Positions 26,601 through 35,442 are shown, numbered from the stretch's first letter. The stretch is DNA of 64,000 bases from Thalassobellus citreus (GCF_044385915.1 NZ_JBISCC010000125.1:438519-502518); one strand, 5' to 3'. Notes: generated by a model not told the origin, from the letters alone. Numbers and translations are program-made.

Positions 26601-27308
26601 ATGAACATTGCTTTACTAGGATACGGAAGAATGGGTCAAACCATAGAACAAATTGCCATTAAACGTGGACATAATATTGTTTTAAAAGTAGACAAAGACG
26701 ATAAAGATTACGATATCACAAAAGCAGATGTTGCTATAGATTTTAGTATACCTAACGTTGCTTTCAATAACATTTCTAATTGTTTAAACAATAATGTTCC
26801 TGTTATTTCAGGAACAACGGGTTGGTTAGAAAATTATGATAATGCTGTAGCCTTATGTAAAGAAAAAAAGGGCGCTTTTATTTATGCTTCTAATTATAGT
26901 TTAGGAGTTAATATCTTTTTCGAGTTAAATAAAACATTAGCAAAAATGATGAGCAATTTGAAACAATACAATGTTTCAATGGAAGAAATTCATCATACTA
27001 AAAAACTTGATGCTCCTAGCGGAACAGCTATATCATTAGCAAACGATGTTATTGAATTTAACAATAACTTTAAAGCATGGGAATTAGATTCAACAAAAGA
27101 AGAAGCTACAATTCCAATTGTAGCTAAACGTATAGAAGACGTTCCAGGAACGCATACTGTAACATACGAAAGTGAGGTTGATACAATTACTATTGAGCAT
27201 ATTGCACACAACAGACAAGGGTTTGCTCTTGGTGCCGTTATTGCAGCCGAATGGATTATTGGAAAAACGGGCGTTTTTACAATGAACGATGTGTTAAATA
27301 TTGGTTAA
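26601..27308 (+). CDS. dapB: 4-hydroxy-tetrahydrodipicolinate reductase
   Basis: The enzyme reduces hydroxy-tetrahydrodipicolinate in the diaminopimelate/lysine pathway. The 235-residue protein has the Rossmann start ALLGYGRMGQTIE, VAIDFSIP near residue 49, VISGTTGW near residue 72, then the catalytic block MEEIHHTKKLDAPSGTAI near residue 130, and a closing IEHIAHNRQGFALGAV. It is shorter than the E. coli enzyme (273), as is usual for this phylum. It lies within the parAB-lepB block. Confidence 0.95.
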   Translation: MNIALLGYGRMGQTIEQIAIKRGHNIVLKVDKDDKDYDITKADVAIDFSIPNVAFNNISNCLNNNVPVISGTTGWLENYDNAVALCKEKKGAFIYASNYSLGVNIFFELNKTLAKMMSNLKQYNVSMEEIHHTKKLDAPSGTAISLANDVIEFNNNFKAWELDSTKEEATIPIVAKRIEDVPGTHTVTYESEVDTITIEHIAHNRQGFALGAVIAAEWIIGKTGVFTMNDVLNIG

Positions 27309-27375
27309 TACTTATAACTTTATGTAACAACATAAACAAGTATTACTACTAACAAAAAAATTAAATATTACGATT

Positions 27376-29085
27376 ATGACATTAATGCAATGGTTTATTT
27401 TTATCCTAATAATTCAAGTAATTCATGGTTTAGGAACTTGGAAACTATATCTAAAAGCAGGTAGACAAGCTTGGGAAGCTTTTATTCCTGTTTATAATGG
27501 TATTGTTTTAATGAAAATAATCAACCGTCCTTGGTGGTGGTTTATTCTTCTATTTTTACCTATTGTAAACCTCATTATGTTTATAGTTGTATGGGTAGAA
27601 ACCGCTAGAAGTTTTGGTAAAAACCAGCCTGTAGACACATTTTTAGCTGTTATATCATTAGGTTTTTACAACTACTATTTAAATTATTTTACCAATGTAA
27701 AACATGTTAAAGATAGAAGTATTAATCCTAAATCGGGTTCAGGTGAATGGACAAGTTCTATTTTATTTGCAATAGTAGCAGCTACTATTGTACACACCTA
27801 TTTTATTCAACCATTTACTATTCCTTCTTCTTCATTAGAAAAATCGTTATTAGTAGGCGATTTTCTATTTGTAAGCAAGTTTCATTATGGTGCTAGAATA
27901 CCAATGACAACTGTTGGAGCGCCTATGGTACACGATACCATTCCTAAATTAGGTGTAAAATCTTATTTATTTAATGATCATTTTGAAGAAAGAAAAACAT
28001 CATTAGCTAATAAATTACAATTACCTTATTTAAGATTCCCAGGGTTTGAAAACATTGAACGCAATGATATTGTAGTATTCAATCAGCCAGCAGACACCTT
28101 GCTGAACATGAATGACTTTCATCCTGATAGAAATTATTACAAACCGATAGATAAAAAGACCAATTTAGTAAAACGTTGTGTTGCTATTGCTGGAGATTCT
28201 TTAGAAGTTCGTGATGGTTATGTATACATAAATGGTAAAAAAAATATACTACCTGATAGAGCTAAAATACAATTCATGTCCAAGGTTCAATCTATAAACT
28301 ATCTTAATGATAATTTTATTAAACAACTTGGTAGTACAGAATATTATCGATTTTATATAATATCACGAAACAAAATAGATCGATATATCCAACAGAATTA
28401 TGGATTACAAGCTATTGAAGGTGACAAAAACAACTTCTTAATACAGGTTTCTCCAAGTGAAAACCTAAGACAGTTTATAAATCAATATGATCTAAAATTA
28501 ACTGGAAGACTAATTATAAACTTAACTGACGAATCATTCAACAGATTAAAAAATGATCCAAATATTAAATCGATAGAAAAGATTCAATCGCAAAAAGGAG
28601 ACAGAAATTCTTCTGTTTTCCCCCATGATCCAAATTACAAATGGAATACGGACTTTTTTGGACCTTTATATATACCTGAAGCAGGAAAAACAATTAACAT
28701 AAATCTTGATGTATTACCTCTTTACAAGCGTGCTATTACAGAATATGAAGGAAACTCATTAAAAGTAAAAGGAAATCAAATTTTTATTAATGACAAATTA
28801 ACAACCACCTATACTTTTAAACAAAATTACTATTGGATGATGGGTGACAATCGTAATAATTCTATAGATGCTAGAATGTGGGGCTTTGTACCATTTGATC
28901 ACGTTGTTGGAAAGCCAGTATTCATTTGGATGAGTTGGGACGGATTAAAACCAAGATGGGAACGTTTCTTTACTACCGTTAGCGGATCAGGAAAAGCAAC
29001 TTCTGTTTTCATTCCGTTTATAGTTTTACTATTTGGAATATTTGGATTTAATAAATGGAGAGCACGTAAAAAAGCTAATAATTAA
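27376..29085 (+). CDS. lepB: Signal peptidase I, expanded Bacteroidetes form
   Basis: This enzyme removes signal peptides from exported proteins at the inner membrane. The N-terminal 115 residues carry three membrane segments before the usual anchor. The serine box is FTIPSSSLEKSLLVGD (nucleophile probably S153), the lysine box is LVKRCVAIAGDSLEV (general base K266), and the last box GDNRNNSIDARMWG starts at residue 490. At 569 residues it is about 250 longer than the E. coli enzyme. A segment of about 210 residues lies between the lysine box and the GDNR box. A final membrane helix is at the C-terminus. Confidence 0.92.
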   Translation: MTLMQWFIFILIIQVIHGLGTWKLYLKAGRQAWEAFIPVYNGIVLMKIINRPWWWFILLFLPIVNLIMFIVVWVETARSFGKNQPVDTFLAVISLGFYNYYLNYFTNVKHVKDRSINPKSGSGEWTSSILFAIVAATIVHTYFIQPFTIPSSSLEKSLLVGDFLFVSKFHYGARIPMTTVGAPMVHDTIPKLGVKSYLFNDHFEERKTSLANKLQLPYLRFPGFENIERNDIVVFNQPADTLLNMNDFHPDRNYYKPIDKKTNLVKRCVAIAGDSLEVRDGYVYINGKKNILPDRAKIQFMSKVQSINYLNDNFIKQLGSTEYYRFYIISRNKIDRYIQQNYGLQAIEGDKNNFLIQVSPSENLRQFINQYDLKLTGRLIINLTDESFNRLKNDPNIKSIEKIQSQKGDRNSSVFPHDPNYKWNTDFFGPLYIPEAGKTININLDVLPLYKRAITEYEGNSLKVKGNQIFINDKLTTTYTFKQNYYWMMGDNRNNSIDARMWGFVPFDHVVGKPVFIWMSWDGLKPRWERFFTTVSGSGKATSVFIPFIVLLFGIFGFNKWRARKKANN

Positions 29086-29099
29086 TTTGTTGATATTTT

Positions 29100-29176
29100 G
29101 TCATTCCTGCGAAAGCAGGAATCTTATAGATTGAAACTTAATTATAAAAGTAGATCCCTGTCTTCGCAGGAAAGAC
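29100..29176. repeat. Imperfect inverted repeat, possible dispersed element
   Basis: Two 25-nt arms, 29100-29124 (GTCATTCCTGCGAAAGCAGG and 5 nt more) and 29152-29176, are near reverse complements with three differences around a 27-nt AT-rich centre. The left arm also folds alone (ATTCCTGC GAAA GCAGGAAT), and the right arm can fold too. It lies between lepB and the WbqC gene. I recall this type of palindrome as dispersed in bacterial genomes, but the copy number here is unknown. Confidence 0.65.
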
Positions 29177-29183
29177 AATACAA

Positions 29184-29807
29184 ATGAATATTATAATTCA
29201 CCCTACATACTTTCCTAATATTGCACATTTTGTTGCTATGGTAAAAGCCAAGGAAGTAAGGCTAGAGGTAGATGACAACTTTTTAAAACAAACTTATAGA
29301 AATAGGACTTATATATACGGAGCTAACGGAAAACTAGCTTTAAATATTCCTGTTATACACACGCAAAAAAATCGTCAAAAATATCGTGAGGTTAAAATTT
29401 TTAATGAAGAAAAATGGCAAAGTCTGCATTGGAAATCTTTACTTTCGGCTTACAGAACCTCTCCTTTTTTTGAATATTACGAAGATGAACTCCAACCTTT
29501 ATTTGATTTAAAAGTTGATTACATTTTAGATTTTAATTTAAAATGTTTTGAAATTATTTGCGATTGCCTACAATTAGAATTAAATATTTCTAAAACCGAA
29601 GTTTATCAAAATACAATTGAAGGAGTTTCAGATTTCAGATATTTAGTAAATGCTAAAAAAGAACAACCTTACTCTTTTGATACTTACATACAAGTTTTCA
29701 ATAACAAACATGGTTATATTCCTAATTTAAGCATCTTAGATTTATTATTTAATGAAGGACCAAATGCTTTAAATTATTTAGAATCTCAAACCTTAATTAT
29801 TCAATAA
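29184..29807 (+). CDS. WbqC family protein
   Basis: This 207-residue protein starts with IIHPTYFPNIAHFVAMVKA, the Bacteroidetes version of the WbqC start (H-Q-P-x-Y-F-P in others). YRNRTYIYGANGKLALNIPV near residue 40 and WKSLLSAYRTSPFFEYYEDE near residue 81 follow, all typical of the family. WbqC-like proteins are linked to O-antigen or glycan modification elsewhere, but here the gene is in the conserved par-lepB block. Its reaction is unknown. Its stop codon shares a base with the start codon of the next gene. Confidence 0.85.
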   Translation: MNIIIHPTYFPNIAHFVAMVKAKEVRLEVDDNFLKQTYRNRTYIYGANGKLALNIPVIHTQKNRQKYREVKIFNEEKWQSLHWKSLLSAYRTSPFFEYYEDELQPLFDLKVDYILDFNLKCFEIICDCLQLELNISKTEVYQNTIEGVSDFRYLVNAKKEQPYSFDTYIQVFNNKHGYIPNLSILDLLFNEGPNALNYLESQTLIIQ

Positions 29808-30115
29808 TGCTACAAACTATTGCACATTACGGATGTCATATTTTTATTCCGTTACTTGTTGCTTTACTTTTCTATAAAAGAACATGGAAAACAGCCTTTT
29901 TAATTATGTTTGCAGGCATGCTAATAGATTTAGACCATCTATTAGCGACTCCTATTTTCGACCCAAATAGATGCAGTATTGGTTTTCATCCTCTTCACTC
30001 CTATTTTGCTATTTTGTTTTATTTATTTCTTTTAATTCCAAAAAAATCACGATTAGTTGCATTGGGCTTAGTCATACATATTTTTTCAGATTTTGTAGAT
30101 TGCTCGTTTATGTAA
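29807..30115 (+). CDS. Small DUF6122-type membrane protein
   Basis: The 102-residue protein has three or four membrane helices with histidine and aspartate motifs: AHYGCHIFIPL near residue 6, MLIDLDHLLATP near residue 39, GFHPLHSY near residue 59 and VIHIFSDFVDC near residue 89. The arrangement resembles small membrane-bound metal-dependent hydrolases of the YdjM/LexA-regulated type, so a metal site is plausible. The family is, to my knowledge, DUF6122 and has no assigned function. It overlaps the WbqC gene by 1 nt. Confidence 0.75.
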   Translation: MLQTIAHYGCHIFIPLLVALLFYKRTWKTAFLIMFAGMLIDLDHLLATPIFDPNRCSIGFHPLHSYFAILFYLFLLIPKKSRLVALGLVIHIFSDFVDCSFM

Positions 30116-30127
30116 TTATTTAGGAAT

Positions 30128-30151
30128 AGATTCCAGCTACACGAGAATGGC
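30128..30151. repeat. Possible degenerate relative of the 29100-29176 repeat arm
   Basis: On the minus strand the segment reads GCCATTC, then 9 nt, then TGGAATCT. The first arm at 29100 reads GTCATTC, 10 nt, AGGAATCT. The ends agree but the middle does not, so the relation is only suggestive. It lies between two convergent genes and may simply be an unrelated sequence. Confidence 0.3.
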
Positions 30152-30155
30152 AAAC

Positions 30156-31181
30156 TTATTTATCCAGACTTAAGGTAGTCATAACAGGATAATGATCTGA
30201 ATAATGCGCTTCATAGGTTTGAAAACCATTAACAGAAAAAGCATCATCAGCAAAAATAAAATCAATTCTTACTGGAAAGAATTTAAAATCGTAAGTACGT
30301 CCAAAACCACTCCCGCGTTCTTTAAACGTGTCATTTAAATCGCCTTTAATTTTTCTATATACATAAGAGAATGCTGTATTATTAAAATCGCCACAAATAA
30401 CCATTTTATATGTACATTGCTTTTTATGCATTAAAAACAATTCGGTTTGAAACTGCTGCATCTTAAAAGTTCTGCCAATACGTTTTAATATACGCTCAGA
30501 ATCCTCTTTTTTAAGACTTTCCATCTTGGTATCAATACGTAAAGATTCTAAATGAATATTATAAAATCGCATGGTATCTAATCCTTTTACAACATCTGCA
30601 AAAATGGCATTATTACCAGTATCTGGAAACTCTATAGATCCTGAATTAATAATAGGAAACTGAGAAAAAATAGCTTGTCCGTATTTTGTTTTTTTTCCTG
30701 AAAGTTTTTCAAACTTATGTTTGAAAAATGAAAGATCTATATTTTTATGTGGATGATATTCTTGAATACTTAACACATCTGGTGCTTCCGTTTTTATAAA
30801 ATCTACAATTTTAGTTTCAACTCCTTTCTCAGGAATCCAATCATACAAATTAAAGAGGCGAACATTATAATTCATCACCTTTATATTCTGAGGATTTTCA
30901 ACTTTTTGAGAAGATGAAAATTTATATAAAGTGCCAAAAGACAAGTACCCTATTAGTAAAACAACCAAAGACATCATGAATTGTTTTTTACGTTTTACCA
31001 ACCAATAAACAAAAAACAAAACATTAATTAAACCTATAAAAGAAACTCCTAAATTAAGAACTGATAAAACCGAAAATGTTTTAGGAGGTAAAAAAGGTAA
31101 AGCATAAGAAAACAACAACAAAGCTGCAAAAACAACATTGATGAAATAGAGTATTTTATCAATAAAACGCAACTTTTTCAT
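30156..31181 (-). CDS. Endonuclease/exonuclease/phosphatase family membrane protein
   Basis: The 341-residue protein has two or three N-terminal membrane helices (first 90 residues), then an EEP domain. VMNYNVRLFN near residue 105 and DVLSIQEYHP near residue 134 (metal-binding Glu) come first, NIHLESLR near residue 208, MVICGDFNNTAFSYVYR near residue 261, and a last DHYPVMTTL with the catalytic Asp-His. The family hydrolyses phosphoesters such as nucleic acids, sphingolipids or inositol phosphates. The substrate here is unknown and the active domain could face either side. It is the last gene of the mutL-rhomboid run. Confidence 0.85.
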   Translation of the reverse strand: MKKLRFIDKILYFINVVFAALLLFSYALPFLPPKTFSVLSVLNLGVSFIGLINVLFFVYWLVKRKKQFMMSLVVLLIGYLSFGTLYKFSSSQKVENPQNIKVMNYNVRLFNLYDWIPEKGVETKIVDFIKTEAPDVLSIQEYHPHKNIDLSFFKHKFEKLSGKKTKYGQAIFSQFPIINSGSIEFPDTGNNAIFADVVKGLDTMRFYNIHLESLRIDTKMESLKKEDSERILKRIGRTFKMQQFQTELFLMHKKQCTYKMVICGDFNNTAFSYVYRKIKGDLNDTFKERGSGFGRTYDFKFFPVRIDFIFADDAFSVNGFQTYEAHYSDHYPVMTTLSLDK

Positions 31182-31214
31182 GTGTTCATATATTCTTTTA
31201 GAGGCAACACAATA

Positions 31215-32114
31215 CTACTTACCTGCTCTAAATAAATATTCTTTTTCTTCGGCAGTTAAACCATCATAACCACTTTTACTAATCTTATCTAAAATAACAT
31301 CAATTTTTTTCTGATTATTAAACTCATTAAAATCAGCTTTGGCATAACCTCCAACTTTACTTTTATTTTTGTGTACTGTTTTTAAAGGCGATTTTTTTGA
31401 AACTTTAAACATTCCTGTTATACTATCCATTAAACCTTCAAAACCTCTGCCTATGTCATTTCCTTTCAGTAATTGTTTAGCATAGAAATAACCTAATAAA
31501 GCACCACCTAAATGCGCTAAATTACCTCCTGTATTACCTAACGGATCATTAAGTCCTGCTACAACTCCTAAAACATCAATAATTACAATAGCTAAACCTA
31601 CATACCAAAGCTTTAAATTAAAGGTAAAAAAACGAACATCTTGATTAGGCAAATAAGTACATAGAAATATTAACAATGCTCTTATGGCTGCAGAAGCACC
31701 AACCAAATGCGTATTAATACCAAACACACTAGGAAACAAGGTATAGCAAAGCATAAACAGCATACCTCCAGACATTGCTCCTAAAAAATAAATATTCAAT
31801 GCCATTTTTGGGCTAAACAAGTTTAAAAACATACGTCCTATAAAATATAACCATAGCATATTAAACAGAATATGTATAAAATTATAATGTAAAAATGCAT
31901 AGCTAATAATTGCCCAAGGCTTTATAATGAAATTAGAAAAGTCACTAGGTAAATCTAGCCACTTCAAACTAGTCTCATCAGGAAGAGTCAAAAACTTAGT
32001 TAGCAAATAACCAATAATAAAAACTACTACATTAACAGCAATAATTTTTTCTAACACATTAAGATTAGATAATTTTTCTTTTATGTCTTGAGAGAGAGTT
32101 GTCATTAGTTCCAA
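31215..32114 (-). CDS. Rhomboid family intramembrane serine protease (second of a pair)
   Basis: The 299-residue protein has about six membrane helices. HYNFIHILFNMLWLYFIGR near residue 76 is the conserved rhomboid L1 region. The active serine is S141 in LVGASAAI, where the usual glycine after the serine is alanine. The histidine is H201 in NLAHLGGALLG, preceded by a GNTGGN loop. A soluble C-terminal tail of about 80 residues follows the last helix. The gene overlaps the first rhomboid gene by 10 nt. The changed GxSG motif is a point to check, though Ser and His are both present. Confidence 0.88.
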   Translation of the reverse strand: MELMTTLSQDIKEKLSNLNVLEKIIAVNVVVFIIGYLLTKFLTLPDETSLKWLDLPSDFSNFIIKPWAIISYAFLHYNFIHILFNMLWLYFIGRMFLNLFSPKMALNIYFLGAMSGGMLFMLCYTLFPSVFGINTHLVGASAAIRALLIFLCTYLPNQDVRFFTFNLKLWYVGLAIVIIDVLGVVAGLNDPLGNTGGNLAHLGGALLGYFYAKQLLKGNDIGRGFEGLMDSITGMFKVSKKSPLKTVHKNKSKVGGYAKADFNEFNNQKKIDVILDKISKSGYDGLTAEEKEYLFRAGK

Positions 32115-32929
32115 CGATTTCTATTAAACTGCGTTTTTTTCCAATACCACATAATTAAAAAGCCTATTAGTGCACCTCCAACATGTGCAAAATGAGCTGT
32201 ATTACTAGGACTAAATATAGAATGCCCACTTAATCCTGAAATTAAATCTAAAAGAATAATTCCTGGAATAAAATATTTTGCTTTTACAGGAATTGGTAAA
32301 AAAATCATCATTAATTCAGCATTTGGGTTCATCATAGCAAAAGCAGCCATAATCCCCATAATACAACCAGATGCTCCTACCATTGAACTATTGTTTGTAA
32401 CAACATTCATTTCATACAAAGCATTAAATGCTGATTGATCAATAACAGAAGTATTAATTCCATATTCATAAAAAACATGAATCATTTCTTTTGACAAAAT
32501 TTTACTATCAAAAATATTACCATTCAAAATATTTAAATTAATAATTTTATCTACTAAATCATTTGGTAATCCTAATGCTGAAATCTCATTTAATGATGGA
32601 ATATATTGGAAATAATAATACCCAACCTGCAAAGCTACAGCTCCTAAACCTGCAGAAATATAAATAAATAAAAAACGTTTAGACCCTAAAACTTGCTCAA
32701 CTGGAGAACCAAACATCCAAAGAGCAAACATATTAAACAAAATATGTGAAACACCTCCATGCATAAACATGTGCGTTATTATTTGCCAAGGCCTAAATGC
32801 ATCATTTTTTGGAAAATACATAGCAAACCATTCATAAAACAATTCACCATTACCTATGGACAAAGTACCAATAAACATAATCACATTAATGATTATTAAA
32901 TGCTTAACGGTTTCTGAAATCCTCATCAT
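32105..32929 (-). CDS. Rhomboid family intramembrane serine protease (first of a pair)
   Basis: The 274-residue protein has the standard rhomboid parts: HMFMHGGVSHILFNMFALW near residue 53, the serine in MVGASGCIMG (S187), and the histidine in AHFAHVGGALIG (H249). Between helices, at about residues 110-180, is a mostly polar insert of 70 residues before the serine helix, longer than in GlpG. It cleaves membrane proteins within the bilayer; targets are unknown. It starts 3 nt after the mutL stop and is followed by an overlapping second rhomboid gene. Confidence 0.9.
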   Translation of the reverse strand: MMRISETVKHLIIINVIMFIGTLSIGNGELFYEWFAMYFPKNDAFRPWQIITHMFMHGGVSHILFNMFALWMFGSPVEQVLGSKRFLFIYISAGLGAVALQVGYYYFQYIPSLNEISALGLPNDLVDKIINLNILNGNIFDSKILSKEMIHVFYEYGINTSVIDQSAFNALYEMNVVTNNSSMVGASGCIMGIMAAFAMMNPNAELMMIFLPIPVKAKYFIPGIILLDLISGLSGHSIFSPSNTAHFAHVGGALIGFLIMWYWKKTQFNRNRWN

Positions 32930-32932
32930 AAT

Positions 32933-34792
32933 CTATATAAATTTTTTATCTAATTCATCAACACTCATCGTAACAAATGTGACTCTATTAGTAGGCGAAA
33001 CATTAGGTTCTTTACAAGCAAACAACTTATTTACCAAATGTTCTTGTTCATCTTTTTGTAATGATTGCCCTGTTTTAATAGCTAAACTTTTAGCCATAGA
33101 TTTTGCTAATAAATCGGCTGCACTAAAATTACTATCTGGCACTTCATTTTCAACATCACTAATTAATTGTTCTAAAATAATAGAAACCTCACTTTCTGGC
33201 ACACCAACTGGCACGCCTGTAATTTCTACCAACTCTTCTTTAACGTTAGAAAACATAAAACCTGTATGTTCTAAATCGTCTTTTAATTGCTGAATAACAA
33301 CAATTTCTTGAGTTGAAAAATGCAGCTGAAGCGGAAACAACAGTTGCTGACTCATAGCTTCCTTAACCGTTAAGTTTTGAAGAAAATCTTCATACAAAAC
33401 ACGTTGATGCGCGCGATGCTGATCGATAATCATCATACCAGATTTAATAGTACTTACAATATATTTGTTATGAAGCTGATAGGTAGTATGAGTATGCTCT
33501 ACTTCTTTATCATTTTCAAATATAGACACGGTTTCTGCCTCACTTTCAAAATGCACTTCACTAAAATCTTGTTCGGTTTTGGTGCCTTTAGATTCTAATC
33601 CAACATATAAACTTTCCCAACTAGAACTAGAAGCTGGTTCCTTTTTATAAGCCACTGCCCTAGCTTTAGAAGCGGTTTCTTCTTTAAACGGATTAAAGCT
33701 TCTATCTATTTCAATTTTAGGAGTATCTGCTTTGTCTTTATTACTATAACTGTATGGTGTATCTAAACTAGGATCGCGATCAAAATCTAACACAGGTGCT
33801 ATATTAAACTGTCCTAAACTATGTTTTACAGCCGAACGTAATAAGGCATAAAGTGTATGCTCATCATCAAACTTAATTTCTGTTTTTGTTGGATGAATAT
33901 TAATATCTATAGTTTGCGGATCTACCGTAAGATTTAAAAAATAACTTGGATGCGTACCGCTTTTTAGTAAACCTTCAAAAGCCGAAGAAATAGCATGATT
34001 TAAATAGGCACTTTTTATAAAACGGTCGTTCACAAAAAAATACTGTTCGCCTCTAGATTTTTTAGCAAACTCTGGTTTTCCTACAAATCCTGAAATTTTT
34101 AACACCTCGGTTTCTTCTTCAACAGGTACTAATTTTTCATTTGTTTTATTTCCAAAAATATTAACTATACGTTGTCTAAAATTACTAATTGGTAAATTAA
34201 ATGATTCACTTCCATTATTATAAAGTGCAAAACTAATACCTGGATGCGCCAATGCTACACGATGAAACTCATCAATTACATGGCGTAATTCTACTGTATT
34301 TGATTTTAAAAAATTACGTCTAGCAGGAATATTAAAAAACAAGTTTTTTACAGAAATAGAAGATCCTTTAGGTGTTACAACAACTTCTTGAGAGGTAACG
34401 CTGCTACCTTCAATAACTATAACATTACCAACATCATCACTTTCCTGCTTTGTTTTTAATTCTACATGTGCAATAGCAGCAATACTAGCTAAAGCTTCAC
34501 CACGAAACCCTTTAGTGTTTAATTGAAATAAATCATCGGCACTTCGAATTTTAGAAGTGGCATGACGCTCAAAACTTAATCGAGCGTCAGTATGACTCAT
34601 ACCTTTACCGTCATCAATAACTTGTACAAGTGTTTTACCTGCATCTTTTATTATAAGTTTAATAGTTGATGCTCCTGCATCTATAGCATTTTCAAGAAGT
34701 TCTTTAACTACTGATGCTGGACGTTGTACAACTTCTCCAGCAGCTATTTGATTTGCTACATGATCTGGTAAAAGCTGAATGATATCTGCCAT
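32933..34792 (-). CDS. mutL: DNA mismatch repair protein MutL
   Basis: The 619-residue protein has the GHKL ATPase motifs LLENAIDAGA (residues 32-41), VIDDGKGM (58-65) and TKGFRGEALASIAAI (94-108), and FFNIPARRNFL near residue 152. The C-terminal dimerisation domain begins near residue 435. There the segment DQHRAHQRVLYE (residues 457-468) is where endonuclease-type MutL has DQHAxxExxxxE. The central Glu is Gln and Ala is Arg. The late CPHGRP motif is also replaced by CKEPNVSPTN. The protein probably lacks nicking activity, or uses another site. Confidence 0.95.
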   Translation of the reverse strand: MADIIQLLPDHVANQIAAGEVVQRPASVVKELLENAIDAGASTIKLIIKDAGKTLVQVIDDGKGMSHTDARLSFERHATSKIRSADDLFQLNTKGFRGEALASIAAIAHVELKTKQESDDVGNVIVIEGSSVTSQEVVVTPKGSSISVKNLFFNIPARRNFLKSNTVELRHVIDEFHRVALAHPGISFALYNNGSESFNLPISNFRQRIVNIFGNKTNEKLVPVEEETEVLKISGFVGKPEFAKKSRGEQYFFVNDRFIKSAYLNHAISSAFEGLLKSGTHPSYFLNLTVDPQTIDINIHPTKTEIKFDDEHTLYALLRSAVKHSLGQFNIAPVLDFDRDPSLDTPYSYSNKDKADTPKIEIDRSFNPFKEETASKARAVAYKKEPASSSSWESLYVGLESKGTKTEQDFSEVHFESEAETVSIFENDKEVEHTHTTYQLHNKYIVSTIKSGMMIIDQHRAHQRVLYEDFLQNLTVKEAMSQQLLFPLQLHFSTQEIVVIQQLKDDLEHTGFMFSNVKEELVEITGVPVGVPESEVSIILEQLISDVENEVPDSNFSAADLLAKSMAKSLAIKTGQSLQKDEQEHLVNKLFACKEPNVSPTNRVTFVTMSVDELDKKFI

Positions 34793-34795
34793 GTA

Positions 34796-35083
34796 TTATT
34801 TAGAAAAGAAAATAGATAAATCGAAATCGATGATAAAAAGAAACAATAAAACAAGCACAGCTACAATAATAAGTATGCGTCGGTTTGCTTCTTTATCTTT
34901 ATTTGTTTTTAATTCGTTTAAAGCATTAACAAATTTAGTTTTCAACCCATTATTATTACCAACCGTTGTTCTATATTCATCAAACTTATGTTTAATTTCA
35001 TAAGGATTGCCTTGTCCTTTATCATCATAAAAACGAGGTGTATAACTAAACTTTTTATTTTTACGCAATTTTAAGATTCCCAT
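34796..35083 (-). CDS. Small tail-anchored protein, paralogue of the next gene
   Basis: The 95-residue protein has a basic start (MGILKLRKNKKFSYTPRFYD), a polar middle and a single C-terminal hydrophobic segment (about residues 70-90) followed by a short tail. Such a layout suggests a tail-anchored inner membrane protein with its N-terminus in the cytoplasm. It shares the RKNK(K/S)F(S/N)Y-x-x-RF motif and the layout with its upstream neighbour. Databases may call such genes riboflavin synthase beta because ribH is nearby, but nothing of lumazine synthase is visible. Its function is unknown. Confidence 0.7.
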   Translation of the reverse strand: MGILKLRKNKKFSYTPRFYDDKGQGNPYEIKHKFDEYRTTVGNNNGLKTKFVNALNELKTNKDKEANRRILIIVAVLVLLFLFIIDFDLSIFFSK

Positions 35084-35102
35084 AATTTCTAAGTTTTTTA
35101 AG

Positions 35103-35348
35103 TTACATGTATTTTTTTTCTAATAAATACATACAAATCAATAATAATACCAAAACAAAGATTAAGGTACGCATTGACATAGACGCTCCTACTTTACGTT
35201 TATTATTTTGCTTCCATTTTGAAGCAAAATCTTTCTCATTAGATGTTTCTAAATTAGAATTGCCTTCTTCTTTTGAAAATCTTGATTGATAATTAAACGA
35301 TTTATTTTTACGCTGTTTAAACAAAGTGTATGAATGCTTATACCTCAA
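35103..35348 (-). CDS. Small tail-anchored protein, paralogue of the preceding gene
   Basis: The frame from a TTG at 35348 gives 81 residues. By comparison with the paralogue, a second TTG at 35324 (just before FKQRKNKSFNY) may be the real start. It has the same RKNKSFNYQSRF motif, a polar middle and a C-terminal hydrophobic segment (LIFVLVLLLICMYLL). No ATG exists near the start. Low similarity to its neighbour outside the motif implies an old duplication. It is encoded between ribH and mutL on the same strand. The function is unknown. Confidence 0.55.
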   Translation of the reverse strand: MRYKHSYTLFKQRKNKSFNYQSRFSKEEGNSNLETSNEKDFASKWKQNNKRKVGASMSMRTLIFVLVLLLICMYLLEKKYM

Positions 35349-35442
35349 AAATACTTAAAAATAGGGAGAAACTAAGAATTGAAATGCCAAAAATTGTTAA
35401 CAAAACACCTTAAACAGAAATACTCTTAAAATTTAAAAATGA

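Noticed and set aside
34796..35083. Annotation as riboflavin synthase beta subunit
   Set aside because: The true lumazine synthase is the 35443-35928 gene; this protein has only a basic start and one C-terminal membrane helix.
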